Numbered from the stretch's first letter, positions 36,683-50,769 are shown. The stretch: DNA of 64,000 nt from Bremerella volcania (GCF_007748115.1 NZ_CP036289.1:5208001-5272000), one strand, 5' to 3'. Numbers and translations: made by a program. Notes: a model not told the origin generated them from the letters alone.

Positions 36683-39600
36683 CTAACTAGCACGCAACAT
36701 CATTCTCGCAAAATCGAGCAATTCCGATCCGTTCATGCTGGCATCCGGCAGCGGGATGTAGGCTCGGGTCTCGTCGACGACACGAACCTTCTTGCCACGC
36801 AGCTTTGCTAGCTGCTGGATCCTGGACGCATTGGTATATACGAAGACGAGAAAAGTTTGATCGACCTCTTCCTCGACATAAATCGCGGAAACCTGCCAAA
36901 AAGCGGCATCTAATTTCAGCGCAACCAGCCGCAACAGCTCTTCGACCTCTTCAGGAGTCGGCCCGAATCGATCTCGCATCTCGTCTTCAATCTGCTTCAG
37001 ATCCTCATCCGATGCGATGCGCGTCATGCGCCGGTAAAGATCGATCTTTTGCCGCATGTCTCCGACGTAATCGTCGGGCAAATAAGCTTCGACCGGCAAA
37101 TCGATGTCGACGTCGATCGTCAGCTTCGGCGGCATCTTCTGCAGCTTTCGCACGGCACTTTCCAGAAGCTGGCAATACAGTTCGTAGCCAACCGTCGCGA
37201 TGTGACCACTTTGCTGCGTCCCCAGAATATTGCCAGCACCGCGAATTTCGAGGTCGCGCATCGAAATGGCGAACCCGGCCCCCATGTGGCTGAATTCCTC
37301 GATCGCATGCAAGCGTTTGCTAGCGATCGGCGTCAGGTGCTTGCCAGGCTCCAGCAGCAGATAGCAATAGCCGCGATGGTGCGACCGCCCGACACGACCT
37401 CGCAGTTGATGGAGGTCAGCCAGGCCATAGCGATCGGCTTCGTCGACGAAAATGGTGTTCGCGTTGGGAATGTCGAGCCCGCTCTCGATGATCGTCGTCG
37501 CCAGCAGCAAATCGAACTTTCCATCGATGAAGTCGACCATGACCTGCTCGAGCGCACCTTCGGCCATTTGCCCGTGACCGATCCCGATCTTGGCTTCCGG
37601 CACGATGCGCTGGAGCTTCGCGGCGACCAGCTGAATATCCTGCACCCGGTTGTGAACGAAATAGACTTGCCCGCCGCGGTTCAGTTCACGCAGTACCGCA
37701 TGGCGAATCAGCTCGTCATTCCATCGCGAAACCTTCGTCTCGACCGCGATGCGATCCTTGGGCGCCGTTTCCAGGTTGCTAATGTCGCGGACCCCCACCA
37801 GCGACATATGCAGCGTTCGCGGAATGGGAGTCGCCGTCATGGTGAGCACATCGACGGTCGTGCGAAGCTGCTTCAGTCGCTCTTTCACCTCGACGCCGAA
37901 GCGTTGTTCTTCGTCGATGATCACCACGCCCAGGTTTTGAAACTCGATATCCTTCGACGCCAGGCGGTGCGTACCGATGACGACGTCGACGGTGCCTCCC
38001 TTCAATCCCTCGACGACTTCTCGCTGTTCTTTCGCGGTGCCAAAGCGGCTAAGTCTTGCAATGGTGAACGGGAACTCGGCCATCCGTTCACGAAAGCTCT
38101 TGTAGTGCTGCTCGGCCAGGATGGTCGTTGGTACCAGGACCGCCACCTGGTAGCCGTTGTCGACCGCCTTGAACGCGGCACGCATCGCGACTTCCGTCTT
38201 CCCGAAACCGACGTCACCACATAGTAAGCGATCCATCGGCCGGGGCTGAATCATATCTTGCTTGATGGCAGCGATGGCCAGCACTTGATCGTCTGTTTCC
38301 GTATAGGGAAACGAGGCATCGAACTCGTACTGCCAGCGGGTATCCTCCGCGAAGGCAATCCCCGGTCGGCTCTTGCGTTCGGCTTGAACTTGCAGCAGAT
38401 CGGCCGCGAGATCTTTAACCGCTTTTTCGACGTTCTCTTTCTGCTTCTTCCAGACAACGCCGCCAATGCGGGCCAGGGGAGGCCGCGTTTTGCTGCCGCC
38501 GACGTACTTCTGAACAAGATCGATCTTCGAAGCCGGGACGAAGATCTTGGTTTCGCCGTGAAACTCGAGCACCAGGTGTTCTTCGGCGTGCCCTTGCTTC
38601 TCGATCAGACGCAAACCACGATAGCGTCCGATGCCGTGCCCCAGGTGAACGACCAGGTCTCCCTTCTTCAGGTCGAGGAAGCTATCGATGACCTTGCCCA
38701 GACGCCTGGTCTTGGTGCGATGCAAAGCTCCGCGGTGGAAGATCTCGTTGCCGCTGACCAGCACAAGCTGCCCATCGCGAAAGCGAAAACCTTGATGCAG
38801 TTCCCCCAACACATAATGCAACCGCCCGGACTTGGCGACCTGCGTTGTGTCGAGTATCTCGTGCAGACGCTCGACTTCCGCTTCCGTCTGCGAGACGATC
38901 ACGACATCCAGATTCTGGCTGACCACGTCTAATTCACCGCGAACTCGCTCGACATCGCCGCTGAACTGCTCGACCGATTCAAAGTTCAAGTTTGCGGTCA
39001 CGTTGAACGATCCACTCGCGATCCCGGCAGCTGAGACCTTACGGAAATCGTTGAGCCTGACGATGGTTTCCGCGAATTCAAACGCATCGCGTACGTCATC
39101 CACACGCTTGAGATAGTCGTTGGCCGTCTGTTTCATCTGATCAGGCTCGATCAGAAGAAACACTGAGTCTTCCGGTAGGTAGTCGACGAAACTGCCTTGG
39201 TAATCTCTTGAGTGCCGCAGGGCCGTGATATCGATCTGCTGGAGTGAATCAACGCTGCGTTGGGTTTGAACGTCGATCTCGCGCAGCGATTCGATTTCGT
39301 CTCCGAACAGCTCGACCCGCACCGGCAGTTGCCAATCAGGGGCAAAGATATCGAGAATGCCCCCACGCAGCGAGAATTCGCCTGGCAGTTCGACGGCCGT
39401 CGTCGAGTGATATTTATGAGCGAGCAGCCACTTAGCTAATTCTTCGGGGATCAACTGCTGACCGACTTCCAGGCGGCGGCTATTGGCAACGATGTTCTCT
39501 TTTCCAGGAACGGGCTGAATCAAGCTCTCGATGGAAGTAACCAAGATGGAAGGGCACGTGCCGTATACCAACTGCTTCAAGATTCTCAACCGCGCCGCGT

Positions 39601-39925
39601 AGATCTCGTCGTGTAGTCGGCGTTCGTCCGGCGACGACTCCCAGGCCGGAAAAGACGCGACGTCCGCATTGGAAAACAGCGGCAACGCTTCGGCCAGCTT
39701 GTCGATTTCGGTCAGATGCGGAGCAACGACAACGATGTGCGGCGAAATCTCGCCGTAGAAAGCTGCGGCCACCAGCGCGCAGGCTGAGCCCCAGACTCCT
39801 TCCAAAGTTGCGTCCTTCCCTTGCTTCAGGGCTTGGACCACCTTCTGGAACGATTCATTCTGCTCGAAACATTGCGGCAGACTCTTGAGCATCGTCGCCG
39901 CTTGCTGGGATGTCGCAATGCTCAT
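36683..39925 (-). CDS. mfd: Transcription-repair coupling factor
   Basis: A 1080-residue ATP-dependent translocase that removes stalled RNA polymerase from damaged DNA and recruits UvrA. N-terminal UvrB-homology modules, then the RNA-polymerase-interacting domain (DLVVHLGHGIGRYRGLRLIE), then the superfamily 2 motor with Walker A LLCGDVGFGKTEVAMRA, DEEQ box VIIDEEQRFGV, LVPTTILAEQH and a C-terminal TRCF domain. Length and order are normal. On the minus strand TTGGCC (39964-39969) and TAGAAT (39940-39945) with 18-base spacing could be its promoter. No clear ribosome-binding site precedes ATG at 39925. Confidence 0.97.
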   Translation of the reverse strand: MSIATSQQAATMLKSLPQCFEQNESFQKVVQALKQGKDATLEGVWGSACALVAAAFYGEISPHIVVVAPHLTEIDKLAEALPLFSNADVASFPAWESSPDERRLHDEIYAARLRILKQLVYGTCPSILVTSIESLIQPVPGKENIVANSRRLEVGQQLIPEELAKWLLAHKYHSTTAVELPGEFSLRGGILDIFAPDWQLPVRVELFGDEIESLREIDVQTQRSVDSLQQIDITALRHSRDYQGSFVDYLPEDSVFLLIEPDQMKQTANDYLKRVDDVRDAFEFAETIVRLNDFRKVSAAGIASGSFNVTANLNFESVEQFSGDVERVRGELDVVSQNLDVVIVSQTEAEVERLHEILDTTQVAKSGRLHYVLGELHQGFRFRDGQLVLVSGNEIFHRGALHRTKTRRLGKVIDSFLDLKKGDLVVHLGHGIGRYRGLRLIEKQGHAEEHLVLEFHGETKIFVPASKIDLVQKYVGGSKTRPPLARIGGVVWKKQKENVEKAVKDLAADLLQVQAERKSRPGIAFAEDTRWQYEFDASFPYTETDDQVLAIAAIKQDMIQPRPMDRLLCGDVGFGKTEVAMRAAFKAVDNGYQVAVLVPTTILAEQHYKSFRERMAEFPFTIARLSRFGTAKEQREVVEGLKGGTVDVVIGTHRLASKDIEFQNLGVVIIDEEQRFGVEVKERLKQLRTTVDVLTMTATPIPRTLHMSLVGVRDISNLETAPKDRIAVETKVSRWNDELIRHAVLRELNRGGQVYFVHNRVQDIQLVAAKLQRIVPEAKIGIGHGQMAEGALEQVMVDFIDGKFDLLLATTIIESGLDIPNANTIFVDEADRYGLADLHQLRGRVGRSHHRGYCYLLLEPGKHLTPIASKRLHAIEEFSHMGAGFAISMRDLEIRGAGNILGTQQSGHIATVGYELYCQLLESAVRKLQKMPPKLTIDVDIDLPVEAYLPDDYVGDMRQKIDLYRRMTRIASDEDLKQIEDEMRDRFGPTPEEVEELLRLVALKLDAAFWQVSAIYVEEEVDQTFLVFVYTNASRIQQLAKLRGKKVRVVDETRAYIPLPDASMNGSELLDFARMMLRAS

Positions 39926-40030
39926 TTTCGTAGTCGTGAATTCTAGAGTGAATGATAGAATCGGGCCAAGACGCGATCCGCCGTTTTTCTTGTCCTTCCT
40001 GCCTCACCCCTTTCTGAAAGATCCCGCTTC

Positions 40031-40687
40031 ATGCGATTTTGCTATCGACTGCTCGCCTTGCTGTTGGTTCTTGCTGGAACCAACCTCCTTAGTGCCGAAG
40101 AACTTCCTGGCTGGGGTGAGATTACCGATCCTGTTGGTAACTGCCCTGTTGATTTCGTCGAATCGGGCGTTTCGCTGTCGATTCCAGCCGGTCTGCACGA
40201 CATGAACCCACGACTTCAGGTAACCAATGCGCCGAGGGTAATGCAGACCGTGGAAGGGGACTTTCTTTATGAGATACGCGTAAGCGACTTTCCCCGGCCG
40301 CAAGCCAAGACAGGCGTTGACGGACACGCCAGCTACGTCGCCGCGGGAATCCTCGTGTGGCAAGACGACCGAAACATCCTACGCTGGACACGAACAGGAA
40401 GTGGCGAAGCGAATGCTGTCTTCCTGAGTTGCGAGCAATACGAACAGGGACAATTGATCGGCGGAGGCAATTTCCCGATGGAAGACAAACCCATAACCCT
40501 TCGCGTAGAACGCCGCAAAGACCGGCTCATTCTATCGGCAACGTACGACAACTCTTCATGGCGTAAGGTGTTAGAACGCCGGTGCTCCCTTCAAAAGGAA
40601 CTCAAAGTGGGCCTGTTCGGGCTCAATGTGACTGAAAAGGACATTGAATATCGATTCGAAGCACCGTATTTGCTGTCCTCCAAGTAG
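40031..40687 (+). CDS. Secreted DUF1349-like protein
   Basis: A 218-residue exported beta-sandwich protein. The signal peptide is CYRLLALLLVLAGTNLLSA. The body matches the DUF1349/concanavalin-like jelly-roll pattern: VEGDFLYEIRVSDFP, AAGILVWQDDRNILRWTR, LRVERRKDRLILSATYDNSS, LKVGLFGLNV. Proteins of this fold bind carbohydrate or act as domains of glycan-active enzymes; no catalytic residues were recognised. It is divergent from mfd and is the last protein gene before the rRNA unit. Confidence 0.8.
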   Translation: MRFCYRLLALLLVLAGTNLLSAEELPGWGEITDPVGNCPVDFVESGVSLSIPAGLHDMNPRLQVTNAPRVMQTVEGDFLYEIRVSDFPRPQAKTGVDGHASYVAAGILVWQDDRNILRWTRTGSGEANAVFLSCEQYEQGQLIGGGNFPMEDKPITLRVERRKDRLILSATYDNSSWRKVLERRCSLQKELKVGLFGLNVTEKDIEYRFEAPYLLSSK

Positions 40688-41344
40688 GCGGAATCTCTAT
40701 GTATCCACCTCACATTCAGGATTCCTGAAGCAAATGCAAAGATTTCGAGAACGCCTAACCTATTTCTATGCAAGCGATTGCGGCGATTCCTTAAAAATCA
40801 TGGTCAAATTCTCACCACCCCCGTTTGACAATGGCGGCCGTCCGGTGATACATTGCGTCCTTCCAGTTGAGGTTAATTCTTCGACAGGGAAAAGTCACTT
40901 CTACATGAAGTGAGAATGATCTTTGACAATTTGGTTGGTAGATGGCATTTGCGTAGCAAAGTGGATGTCGGGTTTGGGGTTTGCTTATGGCAAGCCGTAA
41001 GCTCAGCAGAAGCTTTGTTGCGACATAAACGATGCAATTTCATAGAGTTATGGTTATTACCAAAAGTGTTGCTCTTGGTTTTCAGCTTTGGCTGGAATCA
41101 GGGCAGTGTCGATTTGAGTGATAGCCGTTCTTAAAGAGAATCTCGATGTCTGTCGGGCCTTTTTGCATGGTCAGCCTGAGAGGGTTGGCAAGTAAGTTGG
41201 GTCACGCAGCATTGTGAATCGTTACAAGATCGGATCTCAGTGACTGGTTCTTAGACAAGCCAGTCACAATAGGTAGTCCGAAATGGCTTGGTTGTTCTTA
41301 GTTTGTATGGGTGTGCTAACCCTAAGCGAGCTTTGAATATTTGT
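40688..41344. other. rRNA upstream region
   Basis: About 650 bases, A+T-rich compared with the surroundings, with no credible gene and no room for a 16S rRNA. It holds two TTGACA hexamers (40825-40830 and 40923-40928), a perfect 8-bp stem GTGACTGG (41240-41247)/CCAGTCAC (41260-41267), and a stretch near 41070 (GCTCTTGGTTTTC) that only loosely resembles an antitermination boxA. Confidence 0.55.
40825..40854 (+). promoter_or_regulatory. Probable rRNA promoter
   Basis: Perfect -35 box TTGACA (40825-40830), an 18-base spacer and a -10-like TACATT (40849-40854). Transcription would give a leader of about 480 bases before 23S. A second TTGACA at 40923 has a poorer -10 and might be a second promoter. 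Confidence 0.45.
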
Positions 41345-44187
<2,843 letters not shown>

Positions 44188-44304
44188 ATATTCAACGCTC
44201 ACTCGTTGAGCAGACTTGAATCATCAAGTGCGATTCACAATAATCGAAGTTCTCGAAACATTGAACGTGTTGCCAATACGCAAACACCTCTACCCAACCA
44301 AATG

Positions 44305-44340
44305 AAGCCTGACTTGGCCCCCACGTCAGTCAGGCTTTTT
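44305..44340 (+). other. Terminator-like hairpin in the 23S-5S spacer
   Basis: AAGCCTGAC (44305-44313) pairs with GTCAGGCTT (44329-44337), a perfect 9-bp stem, followed by T residues that run into the first base of 5S rRNA. It looks like an intrinsic terminator but lies inside the rRNA unit, so it may serve RNA processing or partial attenuation. Confidence 0.6.
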
Positions 44341-44449
44341 CCGGTGACCATATGGTTGTGGAAACACCTGTTCCCATTCCGAACACAGCAGTTAAGCACA
44401 ACCAGCCGATGATAGTGCCCACCAGTGCGAAAGTAGGTATCGCCGGATT
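44340..44449 (+). rRNA. rrf: 5S ribosomal RNA
   Basis: About 110 bases. Conserved core GGAAACACCTGTTCCCATTC followed by CGAACACAGCAGTTAAGC matches the family. The terminal stem CCGGTGA (44341-44347) pairs with TCGCCGG near 44440-44446. The exact ends are estimated. A strong terminator follows. Confidence 0.94.
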
Positions 44450-44463
44450 CATTTACTTATGAC

Positions 44464-44496
44464 AAAGCCCCGCTTAACCCAAGCGGGGCTTTTTTA
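44464..44496 (+). terminator. Rho-independent terminator of the rRNA unit
   Basis: AAAGCCCCGCTT (44464-44475) pairs perfectly with AAGCGGGGCTTT (44481-44492) and six T residues follow the stem core. Confidence 0.9.
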
Positions 44497-44560
44497 TTGG
44501 GCAATGGGGTTGTAAAACAGGGGCTCCTCAGCACTTATCACCGCTAACCAGGCCTATCCT

Positions 44561-44971
44561 TTGTCTGAATCATCTTCCTTTGTTCCCGTTTATCGAGCCG
44601 CTGCCCGAAAAGGTGCTGCGTCTCCGCTGGTACTTGCAATCGCGGCCGTGTCCGGCTTGATCCTCGTTAGCTGTCTTGTGTGTGGTGGTCTGGTCTATTT
44701 TGGCGTCAATTCGCAAGCCACTTCTCAGATTCAGCAGAAGTATGGTGATAACCCGATCGTAAAAGAGCATCTCGGGGAAATTCATTCTGCATGGATCAAT
44801 ACCGAGGCGAGCCACGAAGTCGCCGAGGAGTTCGGAACGCCCGACTACATCGTCTATGACGTGCACGGCTCAGAAGGGGATGGGCAACTGCTCATCAAGC
44901 AGGGCGAGGGAGACAACTTTGTCGGTGACGAAGGGATCCTGCGGATCGATTCCCAAGACTTCGATCTCTAA
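44561..44971 (+). CDS. Small membrane protein, possibly Coa1-like
   Basis: A 136-residue protein with one membrane helix (PLVLAIAAVSGLILVSCLVC, about residues 22-41) and a C-terminal exported domain. The pattern KYGDNPIVKEHLGEI followed by YDVHGSEGDGQLLIK resembles the Coa1 cytochrome-oxidase assembly family (NPxVxxxLG then GxxGxGxxxV); this match is by eye and tentative. The start is TTG at 44561, ten bases after an AGG; there is no other in-frame start early enough to keep the helix. It sits between the rRNA terminator and the methyltransferase gene, 33 bases upstream of the latter on the same strand. Confidence 0.65.
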   Translation: MSESSSFVPVYRAAARKGAASPLVLAIAAVSGLILVSCLVCGGLVYFGVNSQATSQIQQKYGDNPIVKEHLGEIHSAWINTEASHEVAEEFGTPDYIVYDVHGSEGDGQLLIKQGEGDNFVGDEGILRIDSQDFDL

Positions 44972-45004
44972 ACGTCGGTCTCACCCAGGAAGGATCCATC
45001 TCAC

Positions 45005-47245
45005 GTGAGCGTCGGGCAGTCTGCTTATCGAATCGAGGCCGAGCTCGCCAAGAATTTCCCGCAGCAGCGTCGTGACCGGGGCGTGTTCTATACCCCCTGG
45101 GAAGTTGCCAACCGCGTCGTTTTTCAAGTCGATGAACGTTTGAAACGGGACTTCCACCTCCCTGATGGTCTGGCCGACATGGCAACTTGGGAGTCGCTTC
45201 GATCTCGCTTGAAGATCGAAATACCGCAAGAGGTTGATGCTCATCAGCCTTTCGTGAAAATCTTAGAACCTGCCGCCGGTACCGGCATCTTTCTGATCGC
45301 CGCACTGAAGCAGATGCATGAGAACATTGTGTCGGCCGCACGAAATCGAAAAAGTGCCGATACCCGTTGGCAAAAGTACGTCGCCGAAGATCTGCCTGGC
45401 CGTATGCATGCGTTTGAAATCATGCCAGTGGCGATCGAGCATCTACAGAGTTTGCTCTCGCAGTTCTTGGAAGACCATGGCGCTGCGAAGAAGAACCTTG
45501 GTCCTGTTTCGGTCTACTGCGGAAACGCATTGGAAGCCAAGGTCCATGCGCAACTCGGTTCGCCTGCGACGGTCGTTCTAGGAAATCCTCCCTATGCAGC
45601 GGCCTCAACGAATACCAGCGCATGGATCAAGCAGTTACTACGGGGTAAAACGCCCGAAAACGCAAACCTGCGGAGCTATTTCGAGGTCGACGGGCTGCCG
45701 CTACAAGAGAAAAAACTTTGGCTGCACGACGATTACGTCAAATTTCTGCGTATCGCGCAGTGGCACATGGAGCGAGCCAAGTATGGCGTCATAGGGTATG
45801 TGGTCAACCATGGATTCATTGACAACGTCACATTCCGCGGCCTTCGATTTCAGCTGCTTGATCAGTTCGATTCCATTGATCTGCTTGACCTGAATGGGAA
45901 CACGAAAAAAAGAGGGACCACGTCTCGACTCACACGCGATGAAAGTGTGTTTGACATCGGCCAAGGTGTCGCGATATCGATTTTTTCGAGGTCACCTACT
46001 GCCCAAAGGAAACAGTCGGTTCGCTACGGTGAACGCTGGGGGCCACGTGAATCGAAGCTGAAAGAGCTTGCCGAATCCCCGTGGGACGATCTTGTCGATC
46101 AAAAGATTACCCCCCTACCCCCTCACTATTTCCTAAGCCCTCGCTCTTTCCATGCGTCGCGCGAGTATGACCGGGGAATCTTGATCACCAAGCTATTCCC
46201 TCAAGGGACTTCCACCGTCGTTACCGCGCGCGATGCCCTGGTCATTGATACGTCTCGCGAGCGGCTCTTGGCCCGCATCGATGAATTTCGTAATCGACGC
46301 GTATCTGACGAAGAGCTGCGGACCAAGTATTTCCCACGTCCGCGGAGCAGCCAGTACCTACCAGGTGATACGCGCGGCTGGAAGCTACCCAAGGCGCGAG
46401 AATTACTGCGGGAGGACGATCAGTGGCAAGATCGAACCGAACCGTGTGCCTATCGCCCGTTCGATCGTCGCTGGATCTATTGGTCTTCCAGCATGATCGA
46501 CTGGCCTCGCGGCGAGGCCATGGATGAGATGCGGCATGCGGATGCGCTGGGTCTGGTGGTGCGTCGCCAAATGCCGACGGACCGCCCCTGCAACTTTTTC
46601 TTCGTCGCCGATTGCCTGGCGATCGATGGGCTTCTGCGAAGCGACAACCGCGGTAACGAGACTCTTTTGCCTCTGATGATTCACGGGCAGGAGAACATCG
46701 ATCGCAATCGCTTGCCTGCGTATTTATCCGATGTTCCGGCTCGGTCGATCATGGCGTATGTCTATGCGCTCTTTCACTGCGACCAGTACCGCACTCAGTT
46801 TGCATCTCATCTGCAAGTCGAGTTCCCACGCGTCTTTTTCCCTCCAGATTACGACATCCATTGTCAGCTTTCGGAACTGGGAGAACGACTGATTTCGCTG
46901 CACTTGCCAGTTGAAGACCTGGTATCGGGCGAAATCGATCCCCCTGCTGTTCCTGTCGCTTCCGGTCATCCCAAGCACCGAGATGAACGGATTTGGATCG
47001 ACGGCAATACACCAATCGCCCAGGCCGACACGGATGCGTGGCTCTTCCATATCGGAAGTCATCAAGTGCTACGAAAATGGCTGAAGGATCGACGTGGGAT
47101 GGTTTTGACCAACGCAGAAGTTGCCCACTACGGTCGCATCATTACCGCAGTTCAACAGACGAAGTCGCTCATGCGACAGATCGATGAAACCATAAAAAAG
47201 CTCGGTGGGTTGCACCGAGCTTTAGGAATTTCCAAGCTTGCGTGA
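45005..47245 (+). CDS. Type ISP-like adenine-specific DNA methyltransferase with specificity domain, no nuclease
   Basis: A 746-residue N6-adenine DNA methyltransferase. FYTP at residues 28-31, the S-adenosylmethionine motif LEPAAGTGIF at about 86-95 and the catalytic NPPY at 194-197 make a gamma-class MTase core. The C-terminal half has YRPFDRRWIYW (about 482-492) and NFFFVADCLAIDG, characteristic of the type ISP C-terminal target-recognition domain. Full type ISP enzymes (about 1500 residues) also carry an N-terminal nuclease and an SF2 helicase; neither is present here nor next door. GTG at 45005 follows GGAAGGA. It is either a solitary epigenetic methylase or the modification remnant of a lost system. 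Confidence 0.88.
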   Translation: MSVGQSAYRIEAELAKNFPQQRRDRGVFYTPWEVANRVVFQVDERLKRDFHLPDGLADMATWESLRSRLKIEIPQEVDAHQPFVKILEPAAGTGIFLIAALKQMHENIVSAARNRKSADTRWQKYVAEDLPGRMHAFEIMPVAIEHLQSLLSQFLEDHGAAKKNLGPVSVYCGNALEAKVHAQLGSPATVVLGNPPYAAASTNTSAWIKQLLRGKTPENANLRSYFEVDGLPLQEKKLWLHDDYVKFLRIAQWHMERAKYGVIGYVVNHGFIDNVTFRGLRFQLLDQFDSIDLLDLNGNTKKRGTTSRLTRDESVFDIGQGVAISIFSRSPTAQRKQSVRYGERWGPRESKLKELAESPWDDLVDQKITPLPPHYFLSPRSFHASREYDRGILITKLFPQGTSTVVTARDALVIDTSRERLLARIDEFRNRRVSDEELRTKYFPRPRSSQYLPGDTRGWKLPKARELLREDDQWQDRTEPCAYRPFDRRWIYWSSSMIDWPRGEAMDEMRHADALGLVVRRQMPTDRPCNFFFVADCLAIDGLLRSDNRGNETLLPLMIHGQENIDRNRLPAYLSDVPARSIMAYVYALFHCDQYRTQFASHLQVEFPRVFFPPDYDIHCQLSELGERLISLHLPVEDLVSGEIDPPAVPVASGHPKHRDERIWIDGNTPIAQADTDAWLFHIGSHQVLRKWLKDRRGMVLTNAEVAHYGRIITAVQQTKSLMRQIDETIKKLGGLHRALGISKLA
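47194..47223 (-). terminator. Terminator of acs, lying inside the methyltransferase coding end
   Basis: AAAGCTCGGTG (47198-47207, with flanking A) pairs with CACCGAGCTTT (47213-47223); read on the minus strand it is followed by TTTTTT. It overlaps codons for the last residues of the convergent methyltransferase gene. Confidence 0.75.
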
Positions 47246-47250
47246 CAGGC

Positions 47251-49206
<1,956 letters not shown>

Positions 49207-49326
49207 GAACAGTACATCCTAAAAGGTTTACTAATGATGGAGTATTTTCCGTTGGGGTGAACACGCGATTTTAGGTACGGGTAACCGAGGTGTCAACGAA
49301 TGCTCCCGAGCCCCGCTTTCAAGTGA

Positions 49327-50586
49327 TTACCCAGCTTCCACCGTCACTTTAGGTGGATCGACGAAGTCATCACGAAGCTGTTTGATCTCGGCAACGTCCA
49401 TCTCGCCGGGTTGAAGCCAGAGTCGATAGTTTAAATCGAGTGACTTGTCGCGCGGGATCTCGGTGGCGAAGTAAGAACCAAACCGGCCGTAATCTCGTTC
49501 GCTGAAGCGGGCAGGTTTGGGATTCTCGGGCGAATCGAGATAGCAACAGGTGTAGCGTTGATCGAACGCGACGAAGCTGAGTGCGTTGAATTCAAGATCG
49601 ACGTGCTCTTTGTTGCCTGGCCAATTGCGAAACTTGCCTGGCTCTCCTTTGCCGTCCGGTCGAACGTAATAGGTCTGCTTGGCAGTCTTATCAGGCACGT
49701 GCTGAGTAGCCCGGTATTGGAACCCAGCGTGCTGCGGATCGCCATCGACTTTCAAGTTGTCGGCCTTAGCGGCCAGCTCAGACGTGAAATCAATCAGCTG
49801 GGCTCCGTCGACGTGATAGACGGTCATTTGCCGAAGTTCGGTAGCGAAGGTTTTGCCGTCCTGGCCGTTCCAATTGATCTCAAGAAGTTGCCGGGCCATG
49901 ACCGGGCCCACTTCCTCGCGAACAAACGCCTCGTGCGTCTGGCTTTCCTTTTTGTTGCAGTGCCAGACGTCGGCAGACTTTTTCTTGTCGTCTTGCTCGT
50001 AGCTGATACGGTTGAAGCCGTAGAAGATGCCGCGATGATGTTGGAACAAGCCGCCTGGTCCCTTCGTCAGCAGGTTCTCACCCTTGGGATCGAACAGGTG
50101 ATGATAGACCTTCATCGTTTCTTTGCGACGGTCCTCTGAACTGGTAGCAACGGCCTCGTACATGTAACGCAAAACGGGACGATCGCCGAACAGCAGGTCT
50201 TTGTATTTGCCTGCTTCATCTTGGAAGTGAAACTCGGTCACGCCTTCTTTGTTCTTCAAGATGGAAACGGCGAACTCGCGTTCCGGTCCGACCAACGACT
50301 GCGGCAGCACCAAGTGCAGCTCGCGGGATAGCGGATCGGAAGCTGGATTGCCCAAGCCGGGCTTGGTGAGTTGTCCGTAGAGTGTTTCTCCACCGACTGC
50401 CGTGAGTTCGACTAGCTCGACTTCGGCAAAATTCTTGGGGACTGAAACGTCAACTTGCAATGGGATTGCCCGCTTGGCATCCCCCTGGGCAGCCACTTTA
50501 ACCTGGAAGGTCTCACCAGCGTTAACACCCGAGAGACATGGAAAACCTAGGATAACGGCAACGAGAAGCGTACGTACGGAGAACAT
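49327..50586 (-). CDS. Secreted DUF6807 (PmoA-like) family protein
   Basis: A 419-residue exported protein annotated in related genomes as 'PmoA family' although it is not the methane monooxygenase subunit. The signal peptide is FSVRTLLVAVILGFPCLSG. Conserved features include RPVLRYMYEAV, VYHHLFDPKGENLLTKGPGG, FQHHRGIFYGFNRISY and a C-terminal RYTCCYLDSPENPKPARF. The histidine-rich GLFQHHRG segment suggests a metal or sugar site. Likely involved in carbohydrate breakdown with other secreted proteins (inference). The frame reaches 50664, but ATG at 50586 opens the signal peptide with AAGGG upstream. Confidence 0.85.
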   Translation of the reverse strand: MFSVRTLLVAVILGFPCLSGVNAGETFQVKVAAQGDAKRAIPLQVDVSVPKNFAEVELVELTAVGGETLYGQLTKPGLGNPASDPLSRELHLVLPQSLVGPEREFAVSILKNKEGVTEFHFQDEAGKYKDLLFGDRPVLRYMYEAVATSSEDRRKETMKVYHHLFDPKGENLLTKGPGGLFQHHRGIFYGFNRISYEQDDKKKSADVWHCNKKESQTHEAFVREEVGPVMARQLLEINWNGQDGKTFATELRQMTVYHVDGAQLIDFTSELAAKADNLKVDGDPQHAGFQYRATQHVPDKTAKQTYYVRPDGKGEPGKFRNWPGNKEHVDLEFNALSFVAFDQRYTCCYLDSPENPKPARFSERDYGRFGSYFATEIPRDKSLDLNYRLWLQPGEMDVAEIKQLRDDFVDPPKVTVEAG

Positions 50587-50769
50587 CGATTGGGACCCTT
50601 TCGACGTTGAGGGGCAGGGAGTAAAGCATGTTCCATCATAAACCCGCGAGAATTCACAAACCACTAGTGAATGGTTGCGGATGGAATAATGCCCCCTATC
50701 TGGCAGGTTTTCAACTAGATCCGCCAGAATTCGCGTGGATTCGCGGCCGACTTCTATCTCGATGACGAT

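Noticed and set aside
37049-38224. 391-codon open frame antisense to mfd
   Set aside because: mfd is certain over this stretch; the antisense translation has no domain.
40688-41344. Possible 16S rRNA or spacer tRNA before 23S
   Set aside because: The gap is too short for 16S, and no conserved 16S segment or tRNA cloverleaf is present.
44206-44412. 68-codon open frame over the 23S-5S spacer
   Set aside because: It runs into 5S rRNA and has no coding character.
45005-47245. A complete restriction-modification or BREX/DISARM defence island
   Set aside because: No nuclease, helicase or other defence gene is found within 10 kb on either side; neighbours are rRNA and acs.
49327-50586. Methane or ammonia monooxygenase subunit (from the PmoA-like name)
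   Set aside because: The protein is a soluble exported family with a signal peptide and lacks the multi-helix membrane structure of true PmoA.
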